Source: Archivesica marissinica
Lineage: Eukaryota; Mollusca; Bivalvia; Venerida; Vesicomyidae
Direction of reading: 5' to 3'
DNA length: 64,000 nt
Assembly: GCA_014843695.1 (NCBI GenBank)
Contig: CM026395.1
Span: 47,460,813 to 47,524,812, forward strand
A program made the position numbers and the translations under genes. Shown here in pieces: positions 39,001 through 47,566 of the stretch (positions are counted from its first letter, which is position 1; every line of letters begins with the position of its first letter). Under the pieces are notes generated by a model. That model ran no database searches. It saw only the letters and a program-made list of their open reading frames with translations, and was not told where the DNA came from.

Positions 39001-42000
39001 GTGCTCTAACATAAGTCAGCAGCTGTATAGTGCTCTAACATAAGTCAGCAGCTGTATAGTGCTCTAACATAAGTCAGCAGCTGTATAGTGCTCTAACATA
39101 AGTCAGCAGCTGTATAGTGCTCTAACATAAGTCAGCAGCTGTATAGTGCTCTAACATAAGTCAGCAGCTGTATAGTGCTCTAACATAAGTCAGCAGCTGT
39201 ATAGTGCTCTAACATAAGTCAGCAGCTGTATAGTGCTCTAACATAAGTCAGCAGCTGTATAGTGCTCTAACATAAGTCAGCAGCTGTATAGTGCTCTAAC
39301 ATAAGTCAGCAGCTGTATAGTGCTCTAACATAAGTCAGCAGCTGTATAGTGCTCTAACATAAGTCAGCAGCTGTATAGTGCTCTAACATAAGTCAGCAGC
39401 TGTATAGTGCTCTAACATAAGTCAGCAGCTGTATAGTGCTCTAACATAAGTCAGCAGCTGTATAGTTCTCTAACATAAGTCAGCAGCTGTATAGTTCTCT
39501 AACATAAGTCAGCAGCTGTATAGTTCTCTAACATAAGTCAGCAGCTGTATAGTGCTCTAACATAAGTCAGCAGCTGTATAGTTCTCTAACATAAGTCAGC
39601 AGCTGTATAGTTCTCTAACATAAGTCAGCAGCTGTATAGTTCTCTAACATAAGTCAGCAGCTGTATAGTTCTCTAACATAAGTCAGCAGCTGTATAGTGC
39701 TCTAACATAAGTCAGCAGCTGTATAGTTCTCTAACATAAGTCAGCAGCTGTATAGTGCTCTAACATAAGTCAGCAGCTGTATAGTTCTCTAACATAAGTC
39801 AGCAGCTGTATAGTTCTCTAACATAAGTCAGCAGCTGTATAGTTCTCTAACATAAGTCAGCAGCTGTATAGTGCTCTAACATAAGTCAGCAGCTGTATAG
39901 TGCTCTAACATAAGTCAGCAGCTGTATAGTGCTCTAACATAAGTCAGCAGCTGTATAGTTCTCTAACATAAGTCAGCAGCTGAATAGTTCTCTAACATAA
40001 GTCAGCAGCTGTATAGTTCTCTAACATAAGTCAGCAGCTGTATAGTGCTCTAACATAAGTCAGCAGCTGTATAGTTCTCTAACATAAGTCAGCAGCTGTA
40101 TAGTTCTCTAACATAAGTCAGCAGCTGAATAGTTCTCTAACATAAGTCAGCAGCTGTATAGTTCTCTAACATAAGTCAGCAGCTGTATAGTGCTCTAACA
40201 TAAGTCAGCAGCTGTATAGTTCTCTAACATAAGTCAGCAGCTGTATAGTGCTCTAACATAAGTCAGCAGCTGTATTCTCTAACATAAGTCAGCAGCTGTA
40301 TAGTTCTCTAACATAAGTCAGCAGCTGTATAGTGCTCTAACATAAGTCAGCAGCTGTATAGTTCTCTAACATAAGTCAGCAGCTGATAGTTCTCTAACAT
40401 AAGTCAGCAGCTGTATAGTGCTCTAACATAAGTCAGCAGCTGTATAGTTCTCTAACATAAGTCAGCAGCTGTATAGTGCTCTAACATAAGTCAGCAGCTG
40501 TATAGTTCTCTAACATAAGTCAGCAGCTGTATAGTTCTCTAACATAAGTCAGCAGCTGTATAGTTCTCTAACATAAGTCAGCAGCTGTATAGTTCTCTAA
40601 CATAAGTCAGCAGCTGATAGTTCTCTAACATAAGTCAGCAGCTGTATAGTGCTCTAACATAAGTCAGCAGCTGTATAGTGCTCTAACATAAGTCAGCAGC
40701 TGTATAGTGCTCTAACATAAGTCAGCAGCTGTATAGTGCTCTAACATAAGTCAGCAGCTGTATAGTGCTCTAACATAAGTCAGCAGCTGTATAGTGCTCT
40801 AACATAAGTCAGTCAGCAGCTGTATAGTGCTCTAACATAACAGTCAGCAGCTGTATAGTGCTCTAACATAAGTCAGCAGCTGTATAGTTCTCTAACATAA
40901 GTCAGCAGCTGAATAGTTCTCTAACATAAGTCAGCAGCTGTATAGTTCTCTAACATAAGTCAGCAGCTGTATAGTGCTCTAACATAAGTCAGCAGCTGTA
41001 TAGTTCTCTAACATAAGTCAGCAGCTGAATAGTTCTCTAACATAAGTCAGCAGCTGAATAGTTCTCTAACATAAGTCAGCAGCTGTATAGTTCTCCAACA
41101 TAAGTCAGCAGCTGTATAGTGCTCTAACATAAGTCAGCAGCTGTATAGTGCTCTAACATAAGTCAGCAGCTGTATAGTTCTCTAACATAAGTCAGCAGCT
41201 GTATAGTTCTCTAACATAAGTCAGCAGCTGTATAGTTCTCTAACATAAGTCAGCAGCTGCTTAGTTCTCTAACATAAGTCAGCAGCTGAATAGTTCTCTA
41301 ACATAAGTCAGCAGCTGTATAGTGCTCTAACATAAGTCAGCAGCTGTATAGTTCTCTAACATAAGTCAGCAGCTGTATAGTTCTCTAACATAAGTCAGCA
41401 GCTGTATAGTTCTCTAACATAAGTCAGCAGCTGTATAGTTCTCTAACATAAGTCAGCAGCTGAATAGTTCTCTAACATAAGTCAGCAGCTGTATAGTGCT
41501 CTAACATAAGTCAGCAGCTGTATAGTGCTCTAACATAAGTCAGCAGCTGTATAGTGCTCTAACATAAGTCAGCAGCTGTATAGTTCTCTAACATAAGTCA
41601 GCAGCTGAATAGTTCTCTAACATAAGTCAGCAGCTGTATAGTTCTCTAACATAAGTCAGCAGCTGTATAGTGCTCTAACATAAGTCAGCAGCTGTATAGT
41701 GCTCTAACATAAGTCAGCAGCTGTATAGTGCTCTAACATAAGTCAGCAGCTGTATAGTGCTCTAACATAAGTCAGCAGCTGTATAGTTCTCTAACATAAG
41801 TCAGCAGCTGTATAGTTTCTAACATAAGTCAGCAGCTGTATAGTTCTCTAACATAAGTCAGCAGCTTAGTTCTCTAACATAAGTCAGCAGCTGATAGTTC
41901 TCTAACATAAGTCAGCAGCTGTATAGTTCTCTAACATAAGTCAGCAGCTGTATAGTTCTCTAACATAAGTCAGCAGCTGTATAGTTCTCTAACATAAGTC

Positions 42001-45000
42001 AGCAGCTGTATAGTTCTCTAACATAAGTCAGCAGCTGTATAGTTCTCTAACATAAGTCAGCAGCTGTATAGTGCTCTAACATAAGTCAGCAGCTGTATAG
42101 TGCTCTAACATAAGTCAGCAGCTGTATAGTGCTCTAACATAAGTCAGCAGCTGTATAGTTCTCTAACATAAGTCAGCAGCTGTATAGTGCTCTAACATAA
42201 GTCAGCAGCTGTATAGTGCTCTAACATAAGTCAGCAGCTGTATAGTGCTCTAACATAAGTCAGCAGCTGTATAGTGCTCTAACATAAGTCAGCAGCTGTA
42301 TAGTGCTCTAACATAAGTCAGCAGCTGTATAGTGCTCTAACATAAGTCAGCAGCTGTATAGTTCTCTACCATAAGTCAGCAGCTGTATAGTTCTCTACCA
42401 TAAGTCAGCAGCTGAATAGTTCTCTAACATAAGTCAGCAGCTGTATAGTGCTCTAACATAAGTCAGCAGCTGAACAGTTCTCTAACATAAGTCAGCAGCT
42501 GAATAGTTCTCTAACATATTAATTGAACGACATTGATCACTGCACAGGGCGTTTGATCCTCTGTAGTAACATTTATTACTTTGTTGTCAATCTGTTTAAT
42601 GACATTCTATGATGTATGTGCAATCATGCTGACACCTGTATCACATTTACTATCTATTTCAGCGTTAGAAGTAATAGGTGAACAAGAGAAGGTATTACAG
42701 AATACTAGAGACGTATTTGACAAGACAACTACATTCTTCCTAGTCGAAACTCAACACGTACGTTGCCAAAGTAGCGGGTTTCGCTACTTTCTATTGACCG
42801 CATTTACCATAATGATAACAAACTCACATCATCATTTCTCACAGTTTTTATTGTAGCTTTATTCTGAATTATTTACAAATTGAGATATTTGGTGTGTGTT
42901 TTACGTTTATTTATTGGTGCTACCAGTTGCCCATATGAGCGACCATTTTAGATGGTTGGAGGATAGTGCAATGATACAGACAGAAACCCATTCCAGAATC
43001 TCCTCTGGTTCCTTTACGTGCACGGTGTAAAGCACCGACACGAGACCTCGGTTTAATGTCCCATCTGAAAGACTGTTCATTTTATTAAGGTCAGACGGGG
43101 GATCGAACCTGCTTGAGATATGTACTACACAAATTACAAATATATGAAAGTATATGCTATAATTCAAATATACGATCTGGTGCGTGACTTGAATCTTCAT
43201 GAAGGTGTAATAAATGTGTTTTGATTACTTTTAAGCTTAAAGTCCCACCGAAGTTTAAACTTTTCACTTCTTATTGTTGGAGACAGACCCCGGGTGTCCC
43301 ACGCATTTCCCATTGCTGTCCGCGTTTAGTTTATTCATATTCTATTGTAAATCAATAGTATATATGTCATGCACACACAGATACAATACAAAGTATGAAA
43401 ATGCAAGTGGTTTAGGCCACACGTTTTAACATTAGACAACGACCCGCTCTCTTGTAGTAGACTGTGTACACATGTTATATTCTGTTACGGTAAAATATAC
43501 ACAGAATAAATATAATTACTACATACTCCGTCTATTTAGGTTACCCCGCAACAGTTTTTCCAGATATGGGCTGTCTTTCTACATGATTGCAAATATTTCT
43601 GGAAGCTTGCTCATCGGCGCTTGGCCAAAGAAAGATTTGAATTGGAGTTCAAATACAAGGGACAGGTGGTACGTATTGTGTAGATATTGCCGTATGGTAT
43701 ACCTTCATCTCACACTAGTTATAACAAGTGGTACGTATTGTGTAGATATTGCCGTATGGTATACCTTCATCCCACACTAATTATAACAAGTGGTACGTAT
43801 TGTGTAGATATTGTGTAGATATTGCCGTATGGTATACCTTCATCTCACACTAATTATAACAAGTGGTACGTATTGTGTAGATATTGCCGTATGGTATACC
43901 TTCATCTCACACTAGTTATAACAAGTGGTACGTATTGTGTAGATATTGCCGTATGGTATACCTTCACCCCACACTAATTATAACAAGTGGTACGTATTGT
44001 GTAGATATTGCCGTGTGGTATACCTTCATCTCACACTAGTTATAACAAGTGGTACGTATTGTGTAGATATTGCCGTGTGGTATACCTTCATCTCACACTA
44101 GTTATAACAAGTGGTACGTATTGTGTAGATATTGCCGTATGGTATACCTTCATCTCACACTAGTTATAACAAGTGGTACGTATTGTGTAGATATTGCCGT
44201 ATGGTATACCTTCATCTCACACTAGTTATAACAAGTGGTACGTATTGTGTAGATATTGCCGTGTGGTATACCTTCACCTCACACTAGTTATAACAAGTGG
44301 TACGTATTGTGTAGATATTGCCGTATGGTATACCTTCATCTCACACTAATTATGACATTCTTAAACAGAGGCGAAGAAATGGGTGGGATGGTATGTGTTG
44401 TGGTCACACCGAGTTTACAGATTATTGTTCCCACAATGTGTGCTTGCAATCTTTGATCACCTACCTGTCGAAATGAATAATTTTAAGTTTATGATATAGC
44501 CCATCGAAACGGTATGAGATGTGGGAAGGGGAGTATATACTTTACAATGTGATGGGGGATCATACACCGACCTCCAAACTTCCAAATGAGACCTGCTAAG
44601 CATTAAGGAAATTAAGAGGCATAGCCTCTAAGATAGTTTAGAGATTAACTCGAAATAAATACTAGGAAACTAGAGCACTGTCACAACGTTTCTTGTTTTA
44701 TTAAATTAACGATTGTCGCAAATACGATTTTTAGAAATAGAAACTTGAGTTTGAAAATGCCTTAGAATTATTTAATGAAGCTCTAGAACAATAAAATATA
44801 GCCAGTTAGACATCCACACATCAATGGGTCTAATATGCAGACAATCAACTAATACTATGAACTCGGAGGAGCCACATACCTGTCGGTGCACCGACTAATA
44901 TACAAATCGTTTGTTCACCCCTGACCTAACTGTAAGTGAGCAAATTAATAAATAATATTACTATGCCAGTATACCGCATTGTATATAACATTCTGTGAAC

Positions 45001-47566
45001 GTAAAACATCATATTTGTCGGATAGGCAGCTTACTCCACCCAGAACATAAAAACCATATTTATATATTTACAGTCTGCGTGTTCTCTACAAGGCTATGGT
45101 AGTTTTAGAGCAGGTGTTTTGAAAGGTACTGATTCATCTATCAAAACAGACCCAAAGACGTCTACAGTTCAAAGGAAATGTAATCGTTCAAACGAACACG
45201 AGAACCAGTCAAAACCCAATGTTCCCCCTAAACCTAGTCGCTCAAGAAATATTGAAAATAACTATAACGCAGATCATAGTGACCGATCGTCTTCACCGAA
45301 ACCTCTCACTGCCAGTCCACCGTCTTCTGTTGATGTTTACAAACCAATGCCAACGGCTCCTGTTCAAAACTGTCAAATTACCCCAAATGGTCCCCTTATT
45401 GCACATGTGCCAAATTACGAGAACCAGTCTGAGTTTGACAGATTACAACTTCACCAACAACAGAATGTCTTCATGAACAAGGTCACACTTCCGGTTCAAG
45501 AATGTTCTCCCGGAAGTGCATATTATGGTAGCCCAGAATCTGGTAGTGCTCCCGGAAGTGCTCACTATAAAGATAAGAAACCATTACAGCAGTTCTCGCT
45601 TAAAACCTGGCTTAAACGAGAAAGAGAGCAAGTTAGGAAAGGTGTTGAAAATGACCTAAGCGATAGACCATCTCCCGAGTCAAAGCCACAAAGTCCGCCG
45701 AGACCATTTGCACGATTCAAAAATTCAATGATTCAAAAGTTTGCCAGTGGCTCATCAAGTAAAAAGCAAGATAATACTTCGAAAAAATCAAAAGATAGCA
45801 AACATTCAACAGGTACATCCTCCTCTACGAACAGGCATACTACTGACAATAACGTTGTACATGTACCCTATGATGTTATAAGGAATAATTATACAAGCTC
45901 ACTTGAAAACAAATACAATCAACCACAGCTGCCACTCAGGGAATATGGGGCGTTAAATCTTGACAGTCTTGAGGAGTACAACAGACCTATTCCAGACACT
46001 GTTATATCACCAATAGATGACATTGACTGTGAGGACCAAGTAATAGCATATCAGACTGACTATGAACATCGAAACATAAATCCTCCTCCAATACGTGTAG
46101 CAACTGAAGAGAATGTTGTTCATAATAGTGATGTAAATAATAATGACAAATGTGATGATACATTCGCCACAGGGTGTGGACTTGCTCGGTCAAGAAACAG
46201 CGAAATGCCATATGGACGTGTTCAGAAAGACGGCACTAGTTCTAGCCTAGCTAGAGATGGAAATGCATTTGTACAGAGTCCAGGAGTAGGACAAGGTGCC
46301 GAATCAAAGCGTGTTGTAGCTCAGACTGTTCCTTTGTATAAAGCAAGGATCATTAACAATTACGAGAATCAAGGTAAATTTGAAAGTCCTCATGTTGTTA
46401 GACAACAAGCAGAACCCGTAAATCCTGTTGCATTTAGCGATGCATCAGACGGTTATCATGGAAATAGTGCAATTGAAAGAATGACTGGAGATCATAACAG
46501 TCCGCACTCCAGATTTGGTAAAGACCACCAAAGACATAAAAGTTCGGACAATACATTGATGGATAATACACATGGTGGCATGTCTTCAAATCATCAACAG
46601 TCATACAGCGATAACAGCCCTTATGGACACCATGCAAGAATTCACAATAAAGGACCTGATAGTTCCAGAAACACTAAAGAAACAGTCAGAAAGAAGATTT
46701 TATTCGAAAACAAGAACTATTTTACTCCAGGAAACAGAGCACCAATGAATGTACAGTCTATAGGGTCATTAATTGATAAGTTTGATAAATACAACAACAA
46801 TATTCCAGAGACTCAACAGGCATCAGATCAAAACGTCGTCTCACCATCAAAATCTTCAACAATAACGCCAACACCAGTTGCGATACGACAGGAAGTCATA
46901 CACGGAGATGCATCAGAACTATCTCCTCCATTACCGCCTCGTTTGAACAGTTCCCCTTCAAAATCAAACACATTGTCGGCCCAAGTAGAGCTATCGAACA
47001 GCTATAGAAATTCGTCGAATTGTTTATCCCCGGATAGACAGACGTACAATTCCCCTCATATACGCTTAGAGAATCTAACATCCAGTCCTTTTACACCACC
47101 GAGTGCGTATTCAACACCACAAGGCAACAGCGGACAACATATTACAACTTGGTCTCAAAATAACAATAGCAGCTTTTATACTCCTGCAACATCGAATGCA
47201 AGCCGATCTCGTAACTTTCATAACTCGCCACAGCTTCGTGGCAATACGGAAATGGAAGCACGTGAAACTAACACCGCTCAGGAGCAATATACACGTGCTA
47301 ATCCACTGACGAACGGATATCATAATGACAATCTGGCTGATCAATCAAACGATAGGGATGAAGGCTATAGAGCCAAATTACGAAAGGCAGCAAATAATAG
47401 CCAGTCAACATTTGACAGGTATTCTAAGAATGTTCCGCAATATACAGGGCGGCCAAGCTATGGTTCCCCATATACAGATACGAGTGTCACTACTCAATAC
47501 AGCTCAACAACAAAAAGGACACCTGCAATGCACAATAGCGATGAGGTGTCATACATGGCATTTTAA
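23974..47566 (+). CDS. Formin: FH2 domain plus 830-residue C-terminal tail (5' end missing)
   Basis: Twelve exons join in phase: 23974-24059, 24562-24649, 25510-25717, 29480-29596, 31905-31953, 32551-32680, 34297-34425, 36279-36347, 37103-37184, 42663-42757, 43540-43665 and 45074-47566 (1223 residues). Residues 1-393 are an almost complete FH2 domain, the actin nucleation and barbed-end elongation module. It has TTIWHTM and IERLFS at the lasso/linker side, DTDRSKRIVI (64-73), GNYLN (197-201) with GQADGYGL (207-214), FRLPEP (about 256-261), and QFFQIWAVFLHDCKYFWKL near the end. From memory the closest class is FMN1/FMN2/Cappuccino. FHDC1, delphilin or the invertebrate-only classes are less likely alternatives. 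Residues 394-1223 are disordered, rich in Ser, Asn, Gln and Pro, with SH3-ligand-like VPPKPS and SPPLPPR. No proline-rich FH1, N-terminal domain or start codon is visible upstream, so the model is 5'-partial. The protein should act in the cytoplasm on actin. Confidence 0.88.
24068..24126. repeat. Direct duplication of about 35 bp
   Basis: Two copies of taattcatacagttttacat followed by gtatac(c/g)taatgag lie immediately after the exon 1 donor. Confidence 0.8.
24235..24435 (-). mobile_element. tRNA-derived SINE, family D, diverged
   Basis: It shares cagacagagacacattc, gtctcctcgggttctttta and the gtgttaaccactagaccact A-box region (reverse orientation) with the elements at 31998 and 42895. Confidence 0.7.
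24562..24649 (+). CDS. Formin exon 2 of those visible
   Basis: Acceptor CCTTATAG, donor GTAAGC. It completes the arginine of exon 1 and reads LFSTQVVSQTDGATLYDDLI then IRRGRSRQQ, the post-lasso linker of the FH2 domain. It ends in phase 0. Confidence 0.88.
24660..25262. repeat. 20-bp minisatellite, about 30 copies
   Basis: The unit reads catgtacgagatgtcatatg, with many units carrying catatgtatgtacgag. It starts about 10 bp after the exon 2 donor. MYEMSYVCTRCH-type peptides arise from it in all three + frames and are not real. Confidence 0.95.
25510..25717 (+). CDS. Formin exon 3 of those visible
   Basis: Acceptor TGGCTTTCAG, donor GTGAGT. The exon is 208 nt. It contains LVSIYDTDRSKRIVICMKCL, the FH2 'D.KRSQ.I.I.L' element that includes the conserved isoleucine of the actin-binding knob, then LAELMELISPTTDIDKILHH. 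It ends in phase 1. Confidence 0.92.
25855..28745. repeat. 59-bp minisatellite, about 49 copies
   Basis: The unit begins catagtacatgtgaacatca and contains gtgtagagtagatgacatat. Zones of aaaacagtg versus acacagtg and acatgtg versus acacgtg alternate, with an aaggtgtag block in the last seven copies, showing local homogenisation. Confidence 0.97.
28773..28985 (+). mobile_element. tRNA-derived SINE, family A, most complete copy
   Basis: A box in gatagcgcagtggatgcg, B box in ggagttcgagccccgc, then a conserved block tgtccttaggcaaggcattt and a tail aacttgtttcgcaatcgagc followed by A-rich sequence. Such elements are Pol III transcribed and moved by LINEs. It sits in formin intron 3. Confidence 0.88.
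29165..29415 (-). mobile_element. tRNA-derived SINE, family E
   Basis: On the minus strand it has a head ggtctccgtggctgagtggt, a B box in gattcgaatccc and an A-rich/AAAC tail (gtttgtttg on the + strand). Homologous copies lie at 36421 and 51095. Confidence 0.8.
29480..29596 (+). CDS. Formin exon 4 of those visible
   Basis: Acceptor TATTGCAG, donor GTATTG. It reads HLDHPEYLVFELSKVDHFKD then RLEFIRFRFKLLWHLFEI, matching the FH2 'L.KPEQFL.EL..IP.F..R' segment. It enters in phase 1 and leaves in phase 1. Confidence 0.9.
   Translation, partial: VTWITRSILCLNCPRLTISRIDWSSFDFVLNYSGICLK
29650..30095. repeat. 18-bp minisatellite, about 25 copies
   Basis: The unit is taatgatgttatattttg. It abuts the next array. 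Confidence 0.95.
30110..31730. repeat. 27-bp minisatellite, about 60 copies
   Basis: The unit reads cacatgacacttgcctcagt then atattct. The 27-bp and adjacent 18-bp periods together leave open frames of nearly 700 codons on both strands, rejected as coding. Confidence 0.97.
31905..31953 (+). CDS. Formin exon 5 of those visible (49 nt)
   Basis: Acceptor TGTTCCAG, donor GTAGGA. Read in phase it gives DQQLRELHTACDDITN plus a split serine, continuing the FH2 helix after exon 4. The phase differs from the longest open frame here, so it is easily missed. Confidence 0.82.
31998..32267 (-). mobile_element. tRNA-derived SINE, family D
   Basis: The minus strand reads an A box in gtagtccagtggtaacacg and a B box in gcaggttcgatccc, followed by the conserved body with cgtgcacggtgtaaa (+ strand). 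It closely matches 42895-43112. Confidence 0.85.
32551..32680 (+). CDS. Formin exon 6 of those visible
   Basis: Acceptor TCTATTTCAG, donor GTAATA. It carries the FH2 signature GNYLNGATDMGQADGYGL, followed by DVLNKMKEMQDR. It is the clearest diagnostic exon of the gene. Confidence 0.95.
32925..34190. repeat. 32-bp minisatellite, about 39 copies
   Basis: The unit reads tttactgcatcagtgaaaga then tatatccccgca. One junction (33433-33456) holds a foreign patch with A7 and C-rich sequence. Confidence 0.96.
34195..34255. repeat. 32-bp direct duplication
   Basis: Two copies of gtgatatacgaggtgttacc plus tatacatgtaat lie just upstream of exon 7. Confidence 0.8.
34297..34425 (+). CDS. Formin exon 7 of those visible
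   Basis: Acceptor CTCTTGCAG, donor GTATAA. It encodes DGKGTLLEFVLKTYCQIYEN, then CPTRFRLPEPSNMRHASQ. This follows the 'LLxYxVxYY...FPLPEPxxxxxASQ' region of FMN-class FH2 domains. Confidence 0.93.
34488..34860. repeat. 34/35-bp minisatellite, about 11 copies
   Basis: The unit reads ctgtatggaaaccccacccg then aagcaatattccaaa. A single A difference (gaaacccc/gaacccc) shifts the period. Confidence 0.94.
35015..35660. repeat. About 52-bp minisatellite, about 13 copies
   Basis: The unit begins gttaacgtgaggtttcggtt and contains gttctgtggagaagtctgct. Confidence 0.94.
36020..36200. repeat. 33-bp minisatellite, about 6 copies
   Basis: The unit reads tttctcaatttactaaaaca then ttttcatttaatg. It lies about 80 bp before exon 8. 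Confidence 0.9.
36279..36347 (+). CDS. Formin exon 8 of those visible (69 nt)
   Basis: Acceptor TATTGCAG, donor GTAATG. It encodes VSFEGIQDALTNLHSDLRHV then REK, matching the coiled 'KFEDxxKDLRKLKxxL' helix of the FH2 domain. Confidence 0.9.
36421..36704 (-). mobile_element. tRNA-derived SINE, family E, with (AAAC)n tail
   Basis: The + strand begins with about 15 GTTT units (36421-36480), the reverse of an AAAC 3' tail, then the family E body (ccgggtagaaccaccgatct) and the tRNA-like head at 36655-36704. Confidence 0.82.
36860..37015. repeat. About 74-bp direct duplication
   Basis: Two copies of aaaccatcgtgtgtgtatcc, through atcgacacacgcattagagt, lie upstream of exon 9. Confidence 0.85.
37103..37184 (+). 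CDS. Formin exon 9 of those visible
   Basis: Acceptor TATTGTAG, donor GTAAGA. It encodes LLDPRQNKDVMRPMDSFRVS then AENFFAA, the region that in FMN proteins reads 'KEYLQPFKDxLEEFF'. It ends in phase 1. Confidence 0.88.
37215..37345. repeat. 9-bp minisatellite, about 14 copies
   Basis: The unit is cattccacc or cgttccacc, starting about 30 bp after the exon 9 donor. Confidence 0.93.
37457..38210. repeat. 20-bp minisatellite, about 37 copies
   Basis: The unit is gaacgtagcttctaacacgc. Variants alternate tct/tcg and acgc/acgt/atgt. Confidence 0.96.
38215..42565 (-). mobile_element. SINE family E copy expanded by an internal array
   Basis: Left of the array, 38221-38285 reads ccgggtagaaccaacaatct, as in the family E body. 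Right of it, 42518-42545 reads attgaacgac then tgatcactgcac, matching the tRNA-like head of the same family. The 29-bp array fills the space between the two SINE parts. Confidence 0.65.
38285..42516. repeat. 29-bp minisatellite, about 146 copies
   Basis: The unit reads agtcagcagctgtatagtgc then tctaacata. The main variants are gtgctc and gttctc, with rarer gaatag units, and are unevenly distributed along the array. A few units have small indels (40275, 40386, 40810, 41866). It occupies most of formin intron 9. Confidence 0.97.
42663..42757 (+). CDS. Formin exon 10 of those visible
   Basis: Acceptor CTATTTCAG, donor GTACGT. It encodes ALEVIGEQEKVLQNTRDVFD then KTTTFFLVETQH, the long C-terminal FH2 helix ('...ETHKCFLETTAYF'). 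Confidence 0.9.
42895..43112 (-). mobile_element. tRNA-derived SINE, family D
   Basis: The same body as 31998-32267, including tttacgtgcacggtgtaaag and the B-box complement gatcgaacctgc. The A-box end is cut off near 43112. Confidence 0.82.
43540..43665 (+). CDS. Formin exon 11 of those visible (end of FH2)
   Basis: Acceptor GTCTATTTAG, donor GTGGTA. It encodes VTPQQFFQIWAVFLHDCKYF then WKLAHRRLAKERFELEFKYK, the closing FH2 segment where FMN proteins have 'FFxxWxEFxxDFKxFWK'. Confidence 0.92.
43666..44352. repeat. 62-bp minisatellite, about 11 copies, starting at the exon 11 donor
   Basis: The unit begins gtggtacgtattgtgtagat and ends cactagttataacaa. The first copy begins at the donor GT (43666). 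One copy (43791) has a 12-bp internal duplication. Confidence 0.95.
44353..45073. other. Single-copy intron sequence
   Basis: The rest of formin intron 11. No exon or mobile element is recognised. It ends in the acceptor ATATTTACAG. Confidence 0.45.
45074..47566 (+). CDS. Formin terminal exon: long disordered tail
   Basis: A 2493-nt uninterrupted phase-0 exon ends at TAA 47564-47566 and encodes 830 residues. It opens SACSLQGYGSFRAGVLKGTD and ends DEVSYMAF. Composition is Ser/Asn/Gln/Pro-rich with a basic patch (LKTWLKREREQVRKG) and two PxxP motifs (VPPKPS near residue 443, SPPLPPR near 1010). NYENQ occurs twice, each followed by an acidic or basic residue and Phe. No folded domain is recognised. 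Known FMN-class proteins as I remember them end soon after FH2 with a short Spire-binding basic tail, so this tail is unusual for that class. FHDC1-type formins do have long tails encoded by one exon, a competing assignment. Confidence 0.85.
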   Translation, partial: SACSLQGYGSFRAGVLKGTDSSIKTDPKTSTVQRKCNRSNEHENQSKPNVPPKPSRSRNIENNYNADHSDRSSSPKPLTASPPSSVDVYKPMPTAPVQNCQITPNGPLIAHVPNYENQSEFDRLQLHQQQNVFMNKVTLPVQECSPGSAYYGSPESGSAPGSAHYKDKKPLQQFSLKTWLKREREQVRKGVENDLSDRPSPESKPQSPPRPFARFKNSMIQKFASGSSSKKQDNTSKKSKDSKHSTGTSSSTNRHTTDNNVVHVPYDVIRNNYTSSLENKYNQPQLPLREYGALNLDSLEEYNRPIPDTVISPIDDIDCEDQVIAYQTDYEHRNINPPPIRVATEENVVHNSDVNNNDKCDDTFATGCGLARSRNSEMPYGRVQKDGTSSSLARDGNAFVQSPGVGQGAESKRVVAQTVPLYKARIINNYENQGKFESPHVVRQQAEPVNPVAFSDASDGYHGNSAIERMTGDHNSPHSRFGKDHQRHKSSDNTLMDNTHGGMSSNHQQSYSDNSPYGHHARIHNKGPDSSRNTKETVRKKILFENKNYFTPGNRAPMNVQSIGSLIDKFDKYNNNIPETQQASDQNVVSPSKSSTITPTPVAIRQEVIHGDASELSPPLPPRLNSSPSKSNTLSAQVELSNSYRNSSNCLSPDRQTYNSPHIRLENLTSSPFTPPSAYSTPQGNSGQHITTWSQNNNSSFYTPATSNASRSRNFHNSPQLRGNTEMEARETNTAQEQYTRANPLTNGYHNDNLADQSNDRDEGYRAKLRKAANNSQSTFDRYSKNVPQYTGRPSYGSPYTDTSVTTQYSSTTKRTPAMHNSDEVSYMAF

